From contig JACQCD010000069.1 in assembly GCA_016201825.1 (NCBI GenBank), positions 1 through 32,097 on the forward strand: a DNA stretch of 32,097 bases. The letters run 5' to 3'. Position 1 is the first letter of the stretch. Every line of letters starts with the position of its first letter. Below the pieces are notes generated by a model, which searched no databases, was not told where the DNA came from, and saw nothing but the letters and a program-made list of their open reading frames with translations. Source of the stretch: Nitrospirota bacterium. Lineage in GTDB: Bacteria; Nitrospirota; Nitrospiria; 2-01-FULL-66-17. The position numbers were made by a program, and so were the translations under genes. Positions 1-8,917 of the stretch are shown here, one piece after another.

Positions 1-144
1 CTCGACGCGTCGCTCTACACTTTGTTACAGACTCTCTCGGTCACGCTGTTCGAGAAGATGCCCTTGCAGCAAGCCTTTCCCGGCACCGACTCCACTTCCA
101 CAGGCGATGAGGACCGCAACCAATTGAATCTATTCGATCCTTAA
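1..144 (+). CDS. IS4-type transposase, C-terminal fragment
   Basis: An open frame enters from the left edge and ends at TAA 142-144, giving 47 residues. The tail reads LYTLLQTLSVTLFEKMPLQQ and closes with QLNLFDP. This LSVTLFEK...QLxLFD ending is typical of the C-terminus of IS4-family transposases. The DDE catalytic residues would lie upstream, outside the window, so it cannot be said whether the element is intact. The right inverted repeat of the element should lie shortly after 144, but I could not identify it without the left end. Family assignment rests on remembered similarity of this tail. Confidence 0.65.
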   Translation, partial: LDASLYTLLQTLSVTLFEKMPLQQAFPGTDSTSTGDEDRNQLNLFDP

Positions 145-201
145 CCGGACACTACTGTTTAGATACCTTTCGTTTTTCATAATGAGGTCTATAGTCGTCG
201 G

Positions 202-490
202 TCACTCCATAAGATGAGCTTCGCAATGTCCATATCGATCTTCGGGAAGGCTCATGCTGAAGGAAACCGGCTTTCCCGTTTCCTTCTCGACATTGGCGAT
301 CGGCCATTCTCCATACCGTGAATTCGTCCATACTGTCGCCCCGGTCCCCGTGTTCCACTGTTTTGAGGTGAGGGCAATATTCACGACCGCTGAGGCGCTG
401 AGCGAAGAGAGATCCTGCCCGAGGCTCACCTTGGTTTCAAGTCAGAGATTTCGTAGGTCCCTGTAAATACGGTCGTGACCCCTCGACACC
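202..490 (-). pseudogene. decayed gene fragment, unknown family
   Basis: On the minus strand, 429 down to 202 encodes 75 residues of normal protein character, including the pieces WNTGTGATVWTNSRYGEWP and SLPEDRYGHCEAHL. The text continues upstream in another frame as FTGTYEISDLKPR, which ends at a TGA near 433-436. A single-base frameshift near 433-438 would join the two as one protein. No start codon with a ribosome binding site is present and the N-terminal part is missing. I do not recognise the family. Its position beside a transposase end suggests a gene cut by insertion and then decayed. Confidence 0.4.
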
Positions 491-892
491 GGGATTACGG
501 GTGACGGGTTGCTCAACGGAGCGATCGCCGACATCAGCCCGATTTCACACCCAGTGAAGAAACATAGTCCCGGCTTGGTCCCGTGTCCAACACGCCGCTG
601 CAAGAAGGTGTGGAGACCGGGAACGAGAACAGGCGCCGGTTCAAGAAATCGTGGCAGACCTAGACGAAAAAGCCCCTCGGACCGGCCTCTGCGACTTTTC
701 CCTTGACCAAGCAGTAAAAGATGTGTCAATAATTCTATGAAGGGATGCTTCCGCCCCCTACTCCTTCGGGGGTGAGGCGCTAACATTGGGCTGCTGGCTC
801 TCCTCCCTTAAGTTCCTATCAACCGGCAGCTTGTGCCAATAACCGGTACAACGCGCGACACCAGGCTGGCGGAAAGAACGCAGGAGGGTACC
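491..892. other. non-coding or decayed stretch
   Basis: Open frames exist on both strands, for example minus 442-786 and plus 509-706. Their translations are rich in Arg, Pro and Gly without recognisable motifs or a convincing ribosome binding site. I see no gene in this stretch. The region probably holds decayed sequence between the transposon end and the leader of the next gene. Confidence 0.4.
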
Positions 893-3337
893 ATGAAACC
901 CCTACCACGAATTCTTGGTCAGATGTTCGTTCTTCTGGCGCTTGGCCTCTCACTCACCACGTGTTCCAGCGGAGGCGGTTCCAACAACAGCAGTGGCGGC
1001 GGGGGTAGTGATGGCTTCAGCTTTACCCTCGAGCCCTCAAGCGTCGAGGTGTTCCAGGACTCGAGCCGCCTGGTCCAGGTCAATCTGGTGCGTCAAAGCA
1101 ACTTCACGGGTGAAGTAACGGTGACGCTCTCGGATCCTCCCGAGGGTGTCGAGTCGGATACCCTGACTCTTCCCCCCGACGACGACCGGGGCCTGCTCCT
1201 GATCTCGGTAAAACCGAGCGTAGTGTCAGGCAGTTCGATGAGCCTTCAGGTCGCCGGCTCAAGCGGTGGTTCGAGCGTCTCCGCGCCTCTAACGCTGAGT
1301 GTGAAGCCGCAGACCCCAAGCTCCCAGGCGTTGATCCATGCGGCCCTCGAGGCGGGCCGGATCAGCTACGGCACTTCGCTGGTCTACCGGGCCTACGCGC
1401 TCTTTGCCGACCCCCGCTTGCCGGAGGAGTTCGTGGGCTCGGGTTCAATTGAAGAGGACTTTGGGCTGTTCTTCGAGGCCGAGGACCCCGGCCTGCCCGC
1501 AGACATCCAGGCCCAGCTCCACCCCTTCCTAGTCCGGCCCACCCATCCCGATAGCATCTTCAACCAGACCAACCAGAAGATAACCACTTTCGCTGCTGCT
1601 TCCAGTACCCCGCTTTGTACTTCAGGCCCCGGCTGGACCTCGCTGAAAAGCGATATCTATCCCATCAGGGTGTGGGCGCAGTGTACCGGCGCCACCGACC
1701 TCGACGCCAAGCATGCAGTTTTTAAGGCGCTGCTAATAGCCGAGAGCATCTGGAAGCCCATGACCAAGCTGATGGGCGAGCCGATTCCCGACGAGGGCAC
1801 ACCTGATACAGGGGGTGACGACGCCATTGATTTTTACTTGCTGAACATGGGCACGACCGTCAACCGGGGAGTCAACTTAGGCATCAGCACAGGTGCCATT
1901 GCTACAACCTTCTCGTCACCCCCCAAATCTGGTGTGGCCAGACCCGATTTCGCCACGAGCGGTTACATGCTCCTGGGCCGCGATCGGCTGGGGGGTTCGA
2001 GCTTCTTTAGCACCATGGTCCACGAGTTCTTTCACATGCTCCAGTTCCGGCACAACCAGAAGATCATGTTCCAGGGGGGCAATGAATACTGGTTCGTGGA
2101 AGCCTCGGCTGTATGGGCCGAGTCCCACTTCGCCCGCGAAACCTCTCGCAAACAAGTGCACCCGAGATTCATCAAGGAATTTCAGCAGAGCCCACTTTCA
2201 CTTCACCTATCGGTCCCCAACCACCCCATAACAACCGAGGTCAGGCACATGTACGCGGCCTACATCTGGCCCTTCTTCATGGAGCAGGAGAGAGGAGCAC
2301 AGACCATTGCCGACGCCTGGGGCGCCATGGAGACCGCAAAGACCTTTAACGAAGCCTTGGAGGCCATCAATGCCCAACTCCCCTTCGATAAAAACTTCCA
2401 TCGCTTTTCGGTGCGCAACCTCAACAAGGAGCAATTGCCGGCCATTGACAAGTCGAAGCGCTATGTCAACCTCGACCCAAACTTCTTCGACAACTTTGGG
2501 CCTTCCGACCCTAACAAGAGCGTGACACTCGAGGCCGGCACCGTTAGTGGCACTCCGGTCAAGATCGCCGCCCTCGACGGAGACTACTACAACTACAAGG
2601 TCAAGGATGCCCGCGTGCACAAGATGACCGTAAGCATCTTCTCCCTGGTACCGCAGGATGGCCTCGAGGTGGACGCCCTCTTGAACATCGACAACAAGGG
2701 CTGGGAAGAGCGCAGCCTGACCGGCAAGAGAGAGGTCATCTTCTGCTTTGACAACCCTCAGGACAAGTTCTCGGAGATGTGGCTGGTCCTCTCCAACCAC
2801 TTCAAGAGCGGCGGCCTCATAGAGAATCAATTCGACAACCAGATCCTCGGCCTCCTCACAGTCGACCCCGAGCAAGCCGGTTGTCGAGGGGATTGGAAGG
2901 GGATTGCCAATTACACGGCCGCCACCGATGTCCAGGGCCATGCGGGCGTTTTCAAGATGCACACCTCGGTCAACTTCGCTCTGGACGTGGCGGGTGAATT
3001 CCGCCCGACCGGCACAGTCGCGTTCTCCATTGAGATCCCAGATTGCACGGTTACGCTCTTCCCGGACTCGGCCACCATTGCCCCCAGCGATGGCCTTCTG
3101 GCCTTCGATGAAACCACCGATCCCGCCACCTACTCCGGCAGCGGCATCACGAATTGGGTGGCTACCGCCACATTTTCCTGTCCGGACGGGACTGAGACCG
3201 TCCCGAACTTCCCCGTCGGGGGCCAGTGGTTAGATATCCCCTTCGGCCAGTACAAGGTACCTGCCGACGGCAAGACCCTCACCGGAACGTCCACCACGGG
3301 GGCCCTCACCTGGGACTGGAACTTCAACAAGCAGTAA
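893..3337 (+). CDS. secreted lipoprotein with Ig-like domain and HEFFH metallopeptidase motif
   Basis: The start at ATG 893 is chosen because AGGAGG (882-887) lies just upstream and the protein then begins with a signal peptide ending in the lipobox LTTC (Cys24). It is 814 residues long. After a Gly/Ser linker, residues about 41-155 look like an Ig-like beta-sandwich (FTLEPSSVEV...LTLSVKP). Residues 377-381 are HEFFH, followed by Glu403 in WFVEASAVWAE and Glu410. HExxH plus a downstream Glu is the zinc site pattern of gluzincins, and the WFVEA context resembles M30-type secreted proteases. The last 250 residues are beta-rich without a recognised family. It probably acts as a lipid-anchored or surface protease; no substrate can be inferred. 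Confidence 0.7.
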   Translation: MKPLPRILGQMFVLLALGLSLTTCSSGGGSNNSSGGGGSDGFSFTLEPSSVEVFQDSSRLVQVNLVRQSNFTGEVTVTLSDPPEGVESDTLTLPPDDDRGLLLISVKPSVVSGSSMSLQVAGSSGGSSVSAPLTLSVKPQTPSSQALIHAALEAGRISYGTSLVYRAYALFADPRLPEEFVGSGSIEEDFGLFFEAEDPGLPADIQAQLHPFLVRPTHPDSIFNQTNQKITTFAAASSTPLCTSGPGWTSLKSDIYPIRVWAQCTGATDLDAKHAVFKALLIAESIWKPMTKLMGEPIPDEGTPDTGGDDAIDFYLLNMGTTVNRGVNLGISTGAIATTFSSPPKSGVARPDFATSGYMLLGRDRLGGSSFFSTMVHEFFHMLQFRHNQKIMFQGGNEYWFVEASAVWAESHFARETSRKQVHPRFIKEFQQSPLSLHLSVPNHPITTEVRHMYAAYIWPFFMEQERGAQTIADAWGAMETAKTFNEALEAINAQLPFDKNFHRFSVRNLNKEQLPAIDKSKRYVNLDPNFFDNFGPSDPNKSVTLEAGTVSGTPVKIAALDGDYYNYKVKDARVHKMTVSIFSLVPQDGLEVDALLNIDNKGWEERSLTGKREVIFCFDNPQDKFSEMWLVLSNHFKSGGLIENQFDNQILGLLTVDPEQAGCRGDWKGIANYTAATDVQGHAGVFKMHTSVNFALDVAGEFRPTGTVAFSIEIPDCTVTLFPDSATIAPSDGLLAFDETTDPATYSGSGITNWVATATFSCPDGTETVPNFPVGGQWLDIPFGQYKVPADGKTLTGTSTTGALTWDWNFNKQ

Positions 3338-3467
3338 GCGATCGAGACCCCGACCTACCGCCTCTCGGTGCCCGGTTGGCTCTTACAACCACGGTCCGCA
3401 ACGGACCGCCCAGATGTCGCAGTCTATGGGCAATCCCCTTCCCATTCGCGGTGCACGCTGAGAGCGG

Positions 3468-3483
3468 GCGGGGCATACCCCGC
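3468..3483 (+). other. short hairpin before the DUF4412-like gene
   Basis: GCGGGG-CATA-CCCCGC forms a perfect 6-bp stem with a 4-nt loop. It ends five bases before the AGGAGA ribosome binding site (3488-3493) of the next gene. It could be a leader structure affecting initiation or the remnant of a terminator; no T run follows. Confidence 0.3.
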
Positions 3484-3499
3484 TCATAGGAGATTGACC

Positions 3500-4354
3500 A
3501 TGGCTATATCTCCATTCGGAATGCTGACCTGTGTTCTGATCATCGCGGGATGCGCTTCCTCACCCGCACGTCCACAGCATCCCTCTCCAGCTCCACCATT
3601 TCCGGGGACGGTCCCCTCTTCGCTGACCCAGGGCGACCCCCAGACTGATTCGAAGAATGAACCGGCGGCGGAGGCCAAGCAATACCGCGTCGATATGGTC
3701 GTGACCGGCGAGGGCCGGAGCGCGACCATCACGAGATTTCTGGATGATGGCAGGCAGCGGATGGATATTGCCGCCGAAGGGCACACGATGAGACTGATCG
3801 AGCGGCCCGACAAGAACGTCCTCTACATGGTCATGCCGGATGAGAAAATGTATCTCGAACGGCCCCTGGAGCATCGGGCACCCGGGAAGGAGACCGACCT
3901 CACGATTGAGAAAGTGGGGACGGAATCGGTCAAGGGGCAGGTGTGTGACAAATTCAAGCTGTCGAACAGCAACGGCGTGGCGTTTTTTTGGGCCAATCAG
4001 CAAACACAGCTTCCCGTGCGGCTGCAAGATGACAAGAGCACCATCGACTGGGAGAACTACCAGATCGGCGCGCAGCCAGCCGCGTTGTTCGATCCCCCGT
4101 CGGGCATCTCGAAATTCGAGATGCCGAATATGGGGATGATGCTGGGACAAAACCTCGCGGGAATGGCCCTCGGGGGTCTGGGTGGACAGATGGCTCAGCA
4201 GTTCGGTGGCAATCTCGGCACGACGATAGGGTTGGCAGCCGGGGGACCGATGGGGATGATGCTCGGTCGAATGGTCGGCCAGAGCATCGGCGGCATGTTG
4301 TCGGGCGCCGCGCAACGTGCGCTCGTGCCAAAGTCGGTCTCGCTGTCGAGATAG
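3500..4354 (+). CDS. lipoprotein, DUF4412-like, with Gly/Met-rich tail
   Basis: ATG 3500 is preceded by AGGAGA (3488-3493) and gives a 284-residue protein. A short signal peptide ends in the lipobox IAGC (Cys18), followed by a Pro/Ser-rich linker. Residues about 60-215 resemble DUF4412, a LolA/LolB-like outer-membrane lipoprotein fold: YRVDMVVTGEG, then MVMPDEKMYLERP, then GQVCDKFKLS and FFWANQQTQLPVRL. The C-terminal 70 residues are very rich in Gly and Met (NMGMMLGQNLAGMALGGLGG, later GGPMGMMLGRMVGQSIGG), like glycine-zipper segments that insert into or oligomerise in membranes. It lies downstream of another lipoprotein gene on the same strand, with 162 bases between them. Exact function unknown. 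Confidence 0.65.
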   Translation: MAISPFGMLTCVLIIAGCASSPARPQHPSPAPPFPGTVPSSLTQGDPQTDSKNEPAAEAKQYRVDMVVTGEGRSATITRFLDDGRQRMDIAAEGHTMRLIERPDKNVLYMVMPDEKMYLERPLEHRAPGKETDLTIEKVGTESVKGQVCDKFKLSNSNGVAFFWANQQTQLPVRLQDDKSTIDWENYQIGAQPAALFDPPSGISKFEMPNMGMMLGQNLAGMALGGLGGQMAQQFGGNLGTTIGLAAGGPMGMMLGRMVGQSIGGMLSGAAQRALVPKSVSLSR

Positions 4355-4385
4355 CGGGGAACAATTGGAGTCAGAGTGTTCCGGT

Positions 4386-4526
4386 ATGGAACGAGACCCT
4401 GCTCAACCGCAAACGCAAACCGAGGAGAGCCTGCGCCACGTCCTTGAGGTTCGAGACCGGGTCGCCCCTCACCGCACCGACGTCACGACGTGGGTGGACC
4501 TCCTGGATCTGGAAGAAGGGCGCTAG
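4386..4526 (+). pseudogene. 3' remnant of a DUF5069 gene (partial duplicate)
   Basis: This stretch is a partial copy of the 3' end of the intact DUF5069 gene at 9978-10421. Positions 4421-4523 match 10298-10400 with 7 mismatches in 103 bases and the same reading frame, ending EESLRHVLEVRDRVAPH and DLLDLEEGR. Weaker similarity continues upstream to ATGGAACG at 4386, where a one-base deletion breaks the original frame. The first two thirds of the gene are missing. An ATG-initiated 46-residue frame remains but has no ribosome binding site. It is best read as a relic left by duplication or rearrangement. Confidence 0.75.
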
Positions 4527-4545
4527 GAACCAATAGGACGGGTTG

Positions 4546-5331
4546 TCACGAGACGAGCTCGTATCGTTCGTAGAGAAACTCCAGAATTCGCACTTTGAGG
4601 TCGTGGTACGCCGGCATGCCCACGATCACCCGGCGGTTGCGAGGGCGAGGGAGATCCACGCGAACGACCTCCCCGATCGTCGCGCCCGGGCCGTTGGTCA
4701 TCAACGCGATGCGGTCTGACAGGAGAATCGCCTCGTCCACGTCGTGCGTCACCATCAATACGGTCTGCCCGAACTTCTGCCAGATACGGAGGACCTCGTC
4801 TTGAAGGTGGCCCCGTGTTAAGGCGTCGAGCGCCCCGAAGGGTTCGTCCAGCAGCAACACCTTCGGCCGCATGGCGAGCGCCCGCGCGATGCCCACGCGC
4901 TGACACATCCCGCCTGAGAGTTCTGCGGGGTATTTCTGGGCCGCCTCGATCAGCCCCACCATGTCCAGGAAGTGCATGACCCGGTCCTTCTGGTCTTTGC
5001 GGCTCAAGGACGGAAAGACCTCTTCCACCGCCAGGAGGACGTTGTCGTGCGCCGAGAGCCAGGGGAGCAGCGCATGCTGCTGGAACACCATCCCCCGGTC
5101 GGGTCCCGGGCTCGTGACTTCCTTGCCATCGAGGATCACCCCGCCGGTCGTTGGATGCGTGAGGCCGGCGACGATGGAGAGCAGCGTGCTCTTGCCGCAT
5201 CCTGAGTGGCCGATCAAGGTCACGAATTCTCCCTGGCCCACGGAGAGGGTGCAGTGTTGAATCGCGGGGTAGGGTCCTCGGGGCGTCTCGAAGGTTTTCG
5301 TCACGTCACTGATCTGGAGAAACTGGCTCAT
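4546..5331 (-). CDS. nrtD: nitrate-type ABC transporter ATP-binding protein (NrtD/SsuB class)
   Basis: Start ATG at 5331 (MSQFLQISDVTKTFETP) gives 261 residues; a GAGGA sequence lies upstream. Longer frames into nrtB lack support. Walker A is GHSGCGKS (41-48), the signature LSGGM is at 138-142, Walker B with D-loop is DEPFGALD (162-169) and the switch His is His196. The length and sequence fit the single-domain NrtD/TauB/SsuB ATPases, without the extra NrtA-like domain of cyanobacterial NrtC. It lies 8 bases after the permease gene and is last in the five-gene operon. It should power uptake through the permease at the inner membrane. Nitrate is inferred from the partner binding protein; the ATPase itself does not discriminate. 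Confidence 0.88.
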   Translation of the reverse strand: MSQFLQISDVTKTFETPRGPYPAIQHCTLSVGQGEFVTLIGHSGCGKSTLLSIVAGLTHPTTGGVILDGKEVTSPGPDRGMVFQQHALLPWLSAHDNVLLAVEEVFPSLSRKDQKDRVMHFLDMVGLIEAAQKYPAELSGGMCQRVGIARALAMRPKVLLLDEPFGALDALTRGHLQDEVLRIWQKFGQTVLMVTHDVDEAILLSDRIALMTNGPGATIGEVVRVDLPRPRNRRVIVGMPAYHDLKVRILEFLYERYELVS

Positions 5332-5339
5332 GGTCGTCC

Positions 5340-6221
5340 TCACCCCAGGGGTTGATTGGTGATCCGGCGCGCCGCGGCGAGCATCAGACGATCGAGGCCC
5401 AAACCCACGAGGCCGATCACGGCGATCGCCAGAATGATGTGCTCCAGCGACAGATTGTTCCACTCATCCCAGACGAAGAACCCGATCCCCACTCCACCGG
5501 TCAGCATCTCTGACGCCACGATCACGAGCCACGCGACTCCCAGACTGACCCGCAATCCCGAAAGAATATGCGGGAGCGCGGCTGGAATCAGGATGCGCGT
5601 CATCATCTTCCGACGCGAGAGCTGCAGGATGCGGCCCACCTGGAGGTAGGCCGGCGGAACCTGCTGGACCCCGGCCGAGGTATTGAGCAGGATCGGCCAC
5701 AACGCGGTGATAAAAATGGTGAACACCGCGGCGGGGGTGGCGGCCTGAAACGTGGCCAGCCCCAAGGGCAGCCACGCCAGCGGGGAGACGGGCCTCAGCA
5801 CCTGGACCACGGGGTCCCACATCTTCCGCGTCACCGAGGAGCGACCCAGGATCAGGCCGGCGGGAATGCCGACCACGATCGCAAGGCCGAACCCGAGGCC
5901 GACCCGGCCCAGGCTATAGAGCACTTGCCATCCGAGTCCCTTGTTGTTCGGACCGCGATCAAAAAACGGGTGACGGATCAGATCCCAACTCTTGGTCACG
6001 GTCTGGACGGGATTGGGCAGGAACGGAGCGAGTTGGCTCACCACCGCCCACACACCGACGAGCAGCGCCACGCCCACGAGCGGCAACACGATCTCGCCGA
6101 GCGGCGCCTGCCTTCGTCTGGGGGGGACGGACGGCTGAGCTGGCACAACGGTCTTCCGAGCCCTGGAGGTCGCAGGCGTCTTTTCGATTGGGATCGCACT
6201 CCTCATCTCAACTCGTTCCAT
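5340..6221 (-). CDS. nrtB: nitrate-type ABC transporter permease
   Basis: A 293-residue inner-membrane protein. A basic, Pro-rich N-terminal tail of about 40 residues precedes hydrophobic segments such as EIVLPLVGVALLVGVWAVV, GLGFGLAIVVGIPAGLILG and AAVFTIFITALWPILLN. The cytoplasmic coupling loop lies around RILQLSRRKMMTRILIPAALP, followed by further membrane segments. This is the NrtB/SsuC/TauC family of BPD_transp_1 permeases. The first ATG (6221) begins two bases after the nrtA stop; a second ATG at 6206 is equally possible. It probably forms the transport channel with the ATPase encoded next. Closely related permeases carry sulfonates or taurine, so nitrate rests on the neighbour NrtA. 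Confidence 0.87.
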   Translation of the reverse strand: MERVEMRSAIPIEKTPATSRARKTVVPAQPSVPPRRRQAPLGEIVLPLVGVALLVGVWAVVSQLAPFLPNPVQTVTKSWDLIRHPFFDRGPNNKGLGWQVLYSLGRVGLGFGLAIVVGIPAGLILGRSSVTRKMWDPVVQVLRPVSPLAWLPLGLATFQAATPAAVFTIFITALWPILLNTSAGVQQVPPAYLQVGRILQLSRRKMMTRILIPAALPHILSGLRVSLGVAWLVIVASEMLTGGVGIGFFVWDEWNNLSLEHIILAIAVIGLVGLGLDRLMLAAARRITNQPLG

Positions 6222-6223
6222 CC

Positions 6224-7501
6224 TTACACCCGCTTGATGGCGAACTTCTTCACGTAGCCCTCGGGATCGGCTGGATCGAACTCGATCCCGTCAAAGAGCA
6301 TTTCCTTCTTATATTCCTCAGCGGGCACCGGAATGCCCAATGTCTTCGCCGCTTCACGATACAGATCCGTCCTATTGACGGCATCGACCACTTTCTTGTA
6401 GTCGATCGGCTCTTTAATGAATCCCCATCGCCGGTGTTGAGTGAGAAACCAGAGGCCGTGGGACTTCCAAGGGAAGGTCACCTCGCCGTTCCGGTAGAAC
6501 TTCATGTAGTTGGGATCCTGTTCCGTGCGCCCGTCGCCATAGACATACTTGCCCTGCATCCGCCCCAAGACGACGTCCACCGGCGCGTTCACATATTCTT
6601 TGCGGGCGATGATCTCAGCCACCTTGGGCCGGTTCTCCATGTGATCGATGTACTGCGAGGACTCGATCGTGGCCATCAGCAGGGCCTTAACGGTCTTGGG
6701 GTTTTTCTCGGCAAACTCCTGCGTCATACCCAGCACCTTCTCGGGGTGATTGACCCACATCTGTTGGGTGGTGATCGCGGTAAATCCGATGCCGTCGAAG
6801 ATCGCCCGCGCGTTCCACGGTTCCCCCACGCAAAAGCCGTCCATGTTGCCGATCCGCATGTTGGCGACCATCTGCGGCGGAGGGATGGTGATGAGCTTGA
6901 TGTCGTTGTCGGGATCGACGCCTCCCGATGCCAGCCAATACCGCATCCACATGGCGTGGGTGCCCGGTGGAAAGGTCATTGCGAACGTGTACGTTTTCTT
7001 GCCCTTGTCCGCGTCGACCAGCTTCTTGATGTCTTGCGGTGTCTTCACGCCGAGCTTCTTGAGGTGATTGCCCAGCGTGATGGCCTGGCCGTTTTGGTTC
7101 AACGCCATGGGAATCACCATGGCCTTCTGTTGACCTTCGGCGCCGGTGATCCCGAGGGTGGAGGCGTAGGGCATCCCGTAAAGGATATGGGACGCCTGAA
7201 TGTCCCCAATCGTCAACTTGTCTCGCACCGCGGCCCAGGACGCCTCCTTAGACACGATCACGTCGAGGCCGTACTTCTTGTAGAGCCCCAACTCAGACGC
7301 CATCACCACCGAGGAGCAATCGGTCAAGGGAATAAAACCGATCTTGAGCTTCGCGACTTCCGGCGTGTCGCCGGTGCCGGCAAAGAGCCCGCCTCGGAGT
7401 GAAGGGAGACCGGACAACAGCACGCCCAGCGCCGTCACGCCGGCCGACTTCACGACGTCCCGCCGGGTATATCCTTTTCCCTCATTCGGTGAATTTGACA
7501 T
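6224..7501 (-). CDS. nrtA: nitrate-binding protein of ABC transporter, Tat-exported
   Basis: ATG 7501, preceded by GAGGAA, gives 425 residues. The N-terminus YTRRDVVKSAGVTALGVLLS carries a twin-arginine motif, so it is probably exported folded. The mature part matches NrtA/CmpA: IGFIPLTDCSSVVMASELG, KEASWAAVRDKL, GQAITLG, then FPPGTHAMWMRYWLASGG, PPPQMVANMRIGNMDGFCVG and EPWNARAIFDGIG. These are the conserved segments around the ligand pocket of nitrate/nitrite and bicarbonate binding proteins. It would capture the anion in the periplasm and hand it to NrtB. Bicarbonate (CmpA) or cyanate binding cannot be excluded from sequence alone. Confidence 0.88.
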   Translation of the reverse strand: MSNSPNEGKGYTRRDVVKSAGVTALGVLLSGLPSLRGGLFAGTGDTPEVAKLKIGFIPLTDCSSVVMASELGLYKKYGLDVIVSKEASWAAVRDKLTIGDIQASHILYGMPYASTLGITGAEGQQKAMVIPMALNQNGQAITLGNHLKKLGVKTPQDIKKLVDADKGKKTYTFAMTFPPGTHAMWMRYWLASGGVDPDNDIKLITIPPPQMVANMRIGNMDGFCVGEPWNARAIFDGIGFTAITTQQMWVNHPEKVLGMTQEFAEKNPKTVKALLMATIESSQYIDHMENRPKVAEIIARKEYVNAPVDVVLGRMQGKYVYGDGRTEQDPNYMKFYRNGEVTFPWKSHGLWFLTQHRRWGFIKEPIDYKKVVDAVNRTDLYREAAKTLGIPVPAEEYKKEMLFDGIEFDPADPEGYVKKFAIKRV

Positions 7502-7521
7502 GGTCGTTCCTCGGTTCCTTT

Positions 7522-8886
7522 CTAGAAACTCGTCCCGACTTGGAGATACACCCAATCCGACGGGTCGGTCGCGGCGGGAAAGTTCACATCCATATAGTCA
7601 CCGGGCATGAAGCGCCCGTACCCGGCTTCGATGCGGATTTTCTCTTTCACCATCATGTACCCCACGAGGTCGATCTCCTGGCCCAGATCCGATTCGGTGT
7701 TGTTGGCGGGGGTGGTCTGGAAGATGGCGCCCGACGCCGCATACCAGTTGTCGTCCTTTTCAGCGAGCGAGAACCGATGGTAATCCAGACTCACTCCGGT
7801 CAACGTGCTCGGCTTCGCGCTGAACGACACCCGCATGTCCTGCATGTTCCGCCACCCCACATAGTCCATGTAGCCGTAGAAGGGATGGTTCGTCGGAAAG
7901 AGATTTTCAAAGGTCCCCAATGTATCGTCGGTGCGATCCTTGTCTCCGGACGCCCGGTCGTACTCGATCCCCACCCTGGGTTTGACGGCCACCGGAACGG
8001 TGTAGCCCGCTTTGAGCGCGACGGCGTACGCCGAAATATCGGTCTTGGGCGTGGTGCCGCGGGCATCCATGCTCCCCAACTGGTACGCGCCCTCGCCGGT
8101 AAAGTCGATTGCCTCGCTCGCGGCTTTGCCGTCCGCCCGCACCCCCACGGTCACGCGGTTTTGGCCGCGGGCCGCCGGAGCCTTGATCGGCGACAGCAAA
8201 GCGGTTCCGGCGGCATTCAATTCTCCAGCGTTCCCCCCGTCCAACAGGTACATGACATAGGGTTCCACGGTGACCGGGGTCGTCTTGATGCTCGCGTAGA
8301 TCCCGTAGAATTCTTGGTGCTCCCGATTCGAAGGAGTAAACGCCGGGGCCGCTCCGGTGTTGGTCCCATACACTTTGGGAGAAACGCCCCAGAAATCCAC
8401 GCGAACCGGAGCGGCCAGATAGGTCACTCGAAGTCCGTCAAAGCTTCGCCCGATATTGCTCCAGCCGAAGTGCCCCACCAGACGGTGATCTCCGAACATC
8501 AACTCCTGCCGACCGATGGTCAAACTCGTGGGCCCCACGTTCTTCACCATCACGTACCCCTGGTGCAGATCAAGGAGATTATCGTTGGACGCCGTTGAGA
8601 CTTCGCCGCCGAACAGCCGAGCGTCCTGGATCTGGATAAAGGCGGTGATATCCGGCGTGACTTCGTAGTTCAGATGAAGCCGGATTCGTGAACCGATGAA
8701 GCTCAAGGTATCGGCCGCATTCTTGTTAAAATCCGCGTTGGCCCGAAACTCGTACCGCTCACGGACCTCGCCCCCGATGGTCACCACCTGGGCGTCCAGG
8801 GCCGCGCGCGCGACGGGCGGATCGCCGAGCGAGCCGAGGAGCAGTCCGATGACACCACAGCACAACACACGCACCAATCGTCTCAT
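7522..8886 (-). CDS. outer-membrane porin, alginate-export (AlgE-like) family
   Basis: The 454-residue protein starts at ATG 8886 after AAGGGGAA. A signal peptide with cleavage near ARA-ALD precedes alternating beta-strand sequence ending in an aromatic (VGTSF), the usual signal for the BAM machinery. Segments such as GGEVRERYEFRANADF, NLLDLHQGYVMVK, LTIGRQELMFGDHRLVG and RSFDGLRVTY are typical of the alginate_exp family of 16-18-stranded anion-selective barrels. Members in nitrite oxidisers and other lithotrophs are annotated as porins without alginate genes nearby. Placed 20 bases before nrtA and transcribed with it, it most likely brings nitrate or a related anion through the outer membrane. 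Confidence 0.8.
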   Translation of the reverse strand: MRRLVRVLCCGVIGLLLGSLGDPPVARAALDAQVVTIGGEVRERYEFRANADFNKNAADTLSFIGSRIRLHLNYEVTPDITAFIQIQDARLFGGEVSTASNDNLLDLHQGYVMVKNVGPTSLTIGRQELMFGDHRLVGHFGWSNIGRSFDGLRVTYLAAPVRVDFWGVSPKVYGTNTGAAPAFTPSNREHQEFYGIYASIKTTPVTVEPYVMYLLDGGNAGELNAAGTALLSPIKAPAARGQNRVTVGVRADGKAASEAIDFTGEGAYQLGSMDARGTTPKTDISAYAVALKAGYTVPVAVKPRVGIEYDRASGDKDRTDDTLGTFENLFPTNHPFYGYMDYVGWRNMQDMRVSFSAKPSTLTGVSLDYHRFSLAEKDDNWYAASGAIFQTTPANNTESDLGQEIDLVGYMMVKEKIRIEAGYGRFMPGDYMDVNFPAATDPSDWVYLQVGTSF

Positions 8887-8917
8887 TCGATTCCCCTTGT
8901 GGGATGAACGGCCGCAT

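Noticed and set aside
442-786. A 114-codon minus-strand frame near the left edge
   Set aside because: No ribosome binding site, odd composition and a competing frame opposite; treated as non-coding.
6188-7402. Long plus-strand frame opposite nrtA
   Set aside because: The minus strand encodes a clear NrtA with conserved ligand-binding segments; the plus-strand translation is His/Arg/Val-rich without family features.
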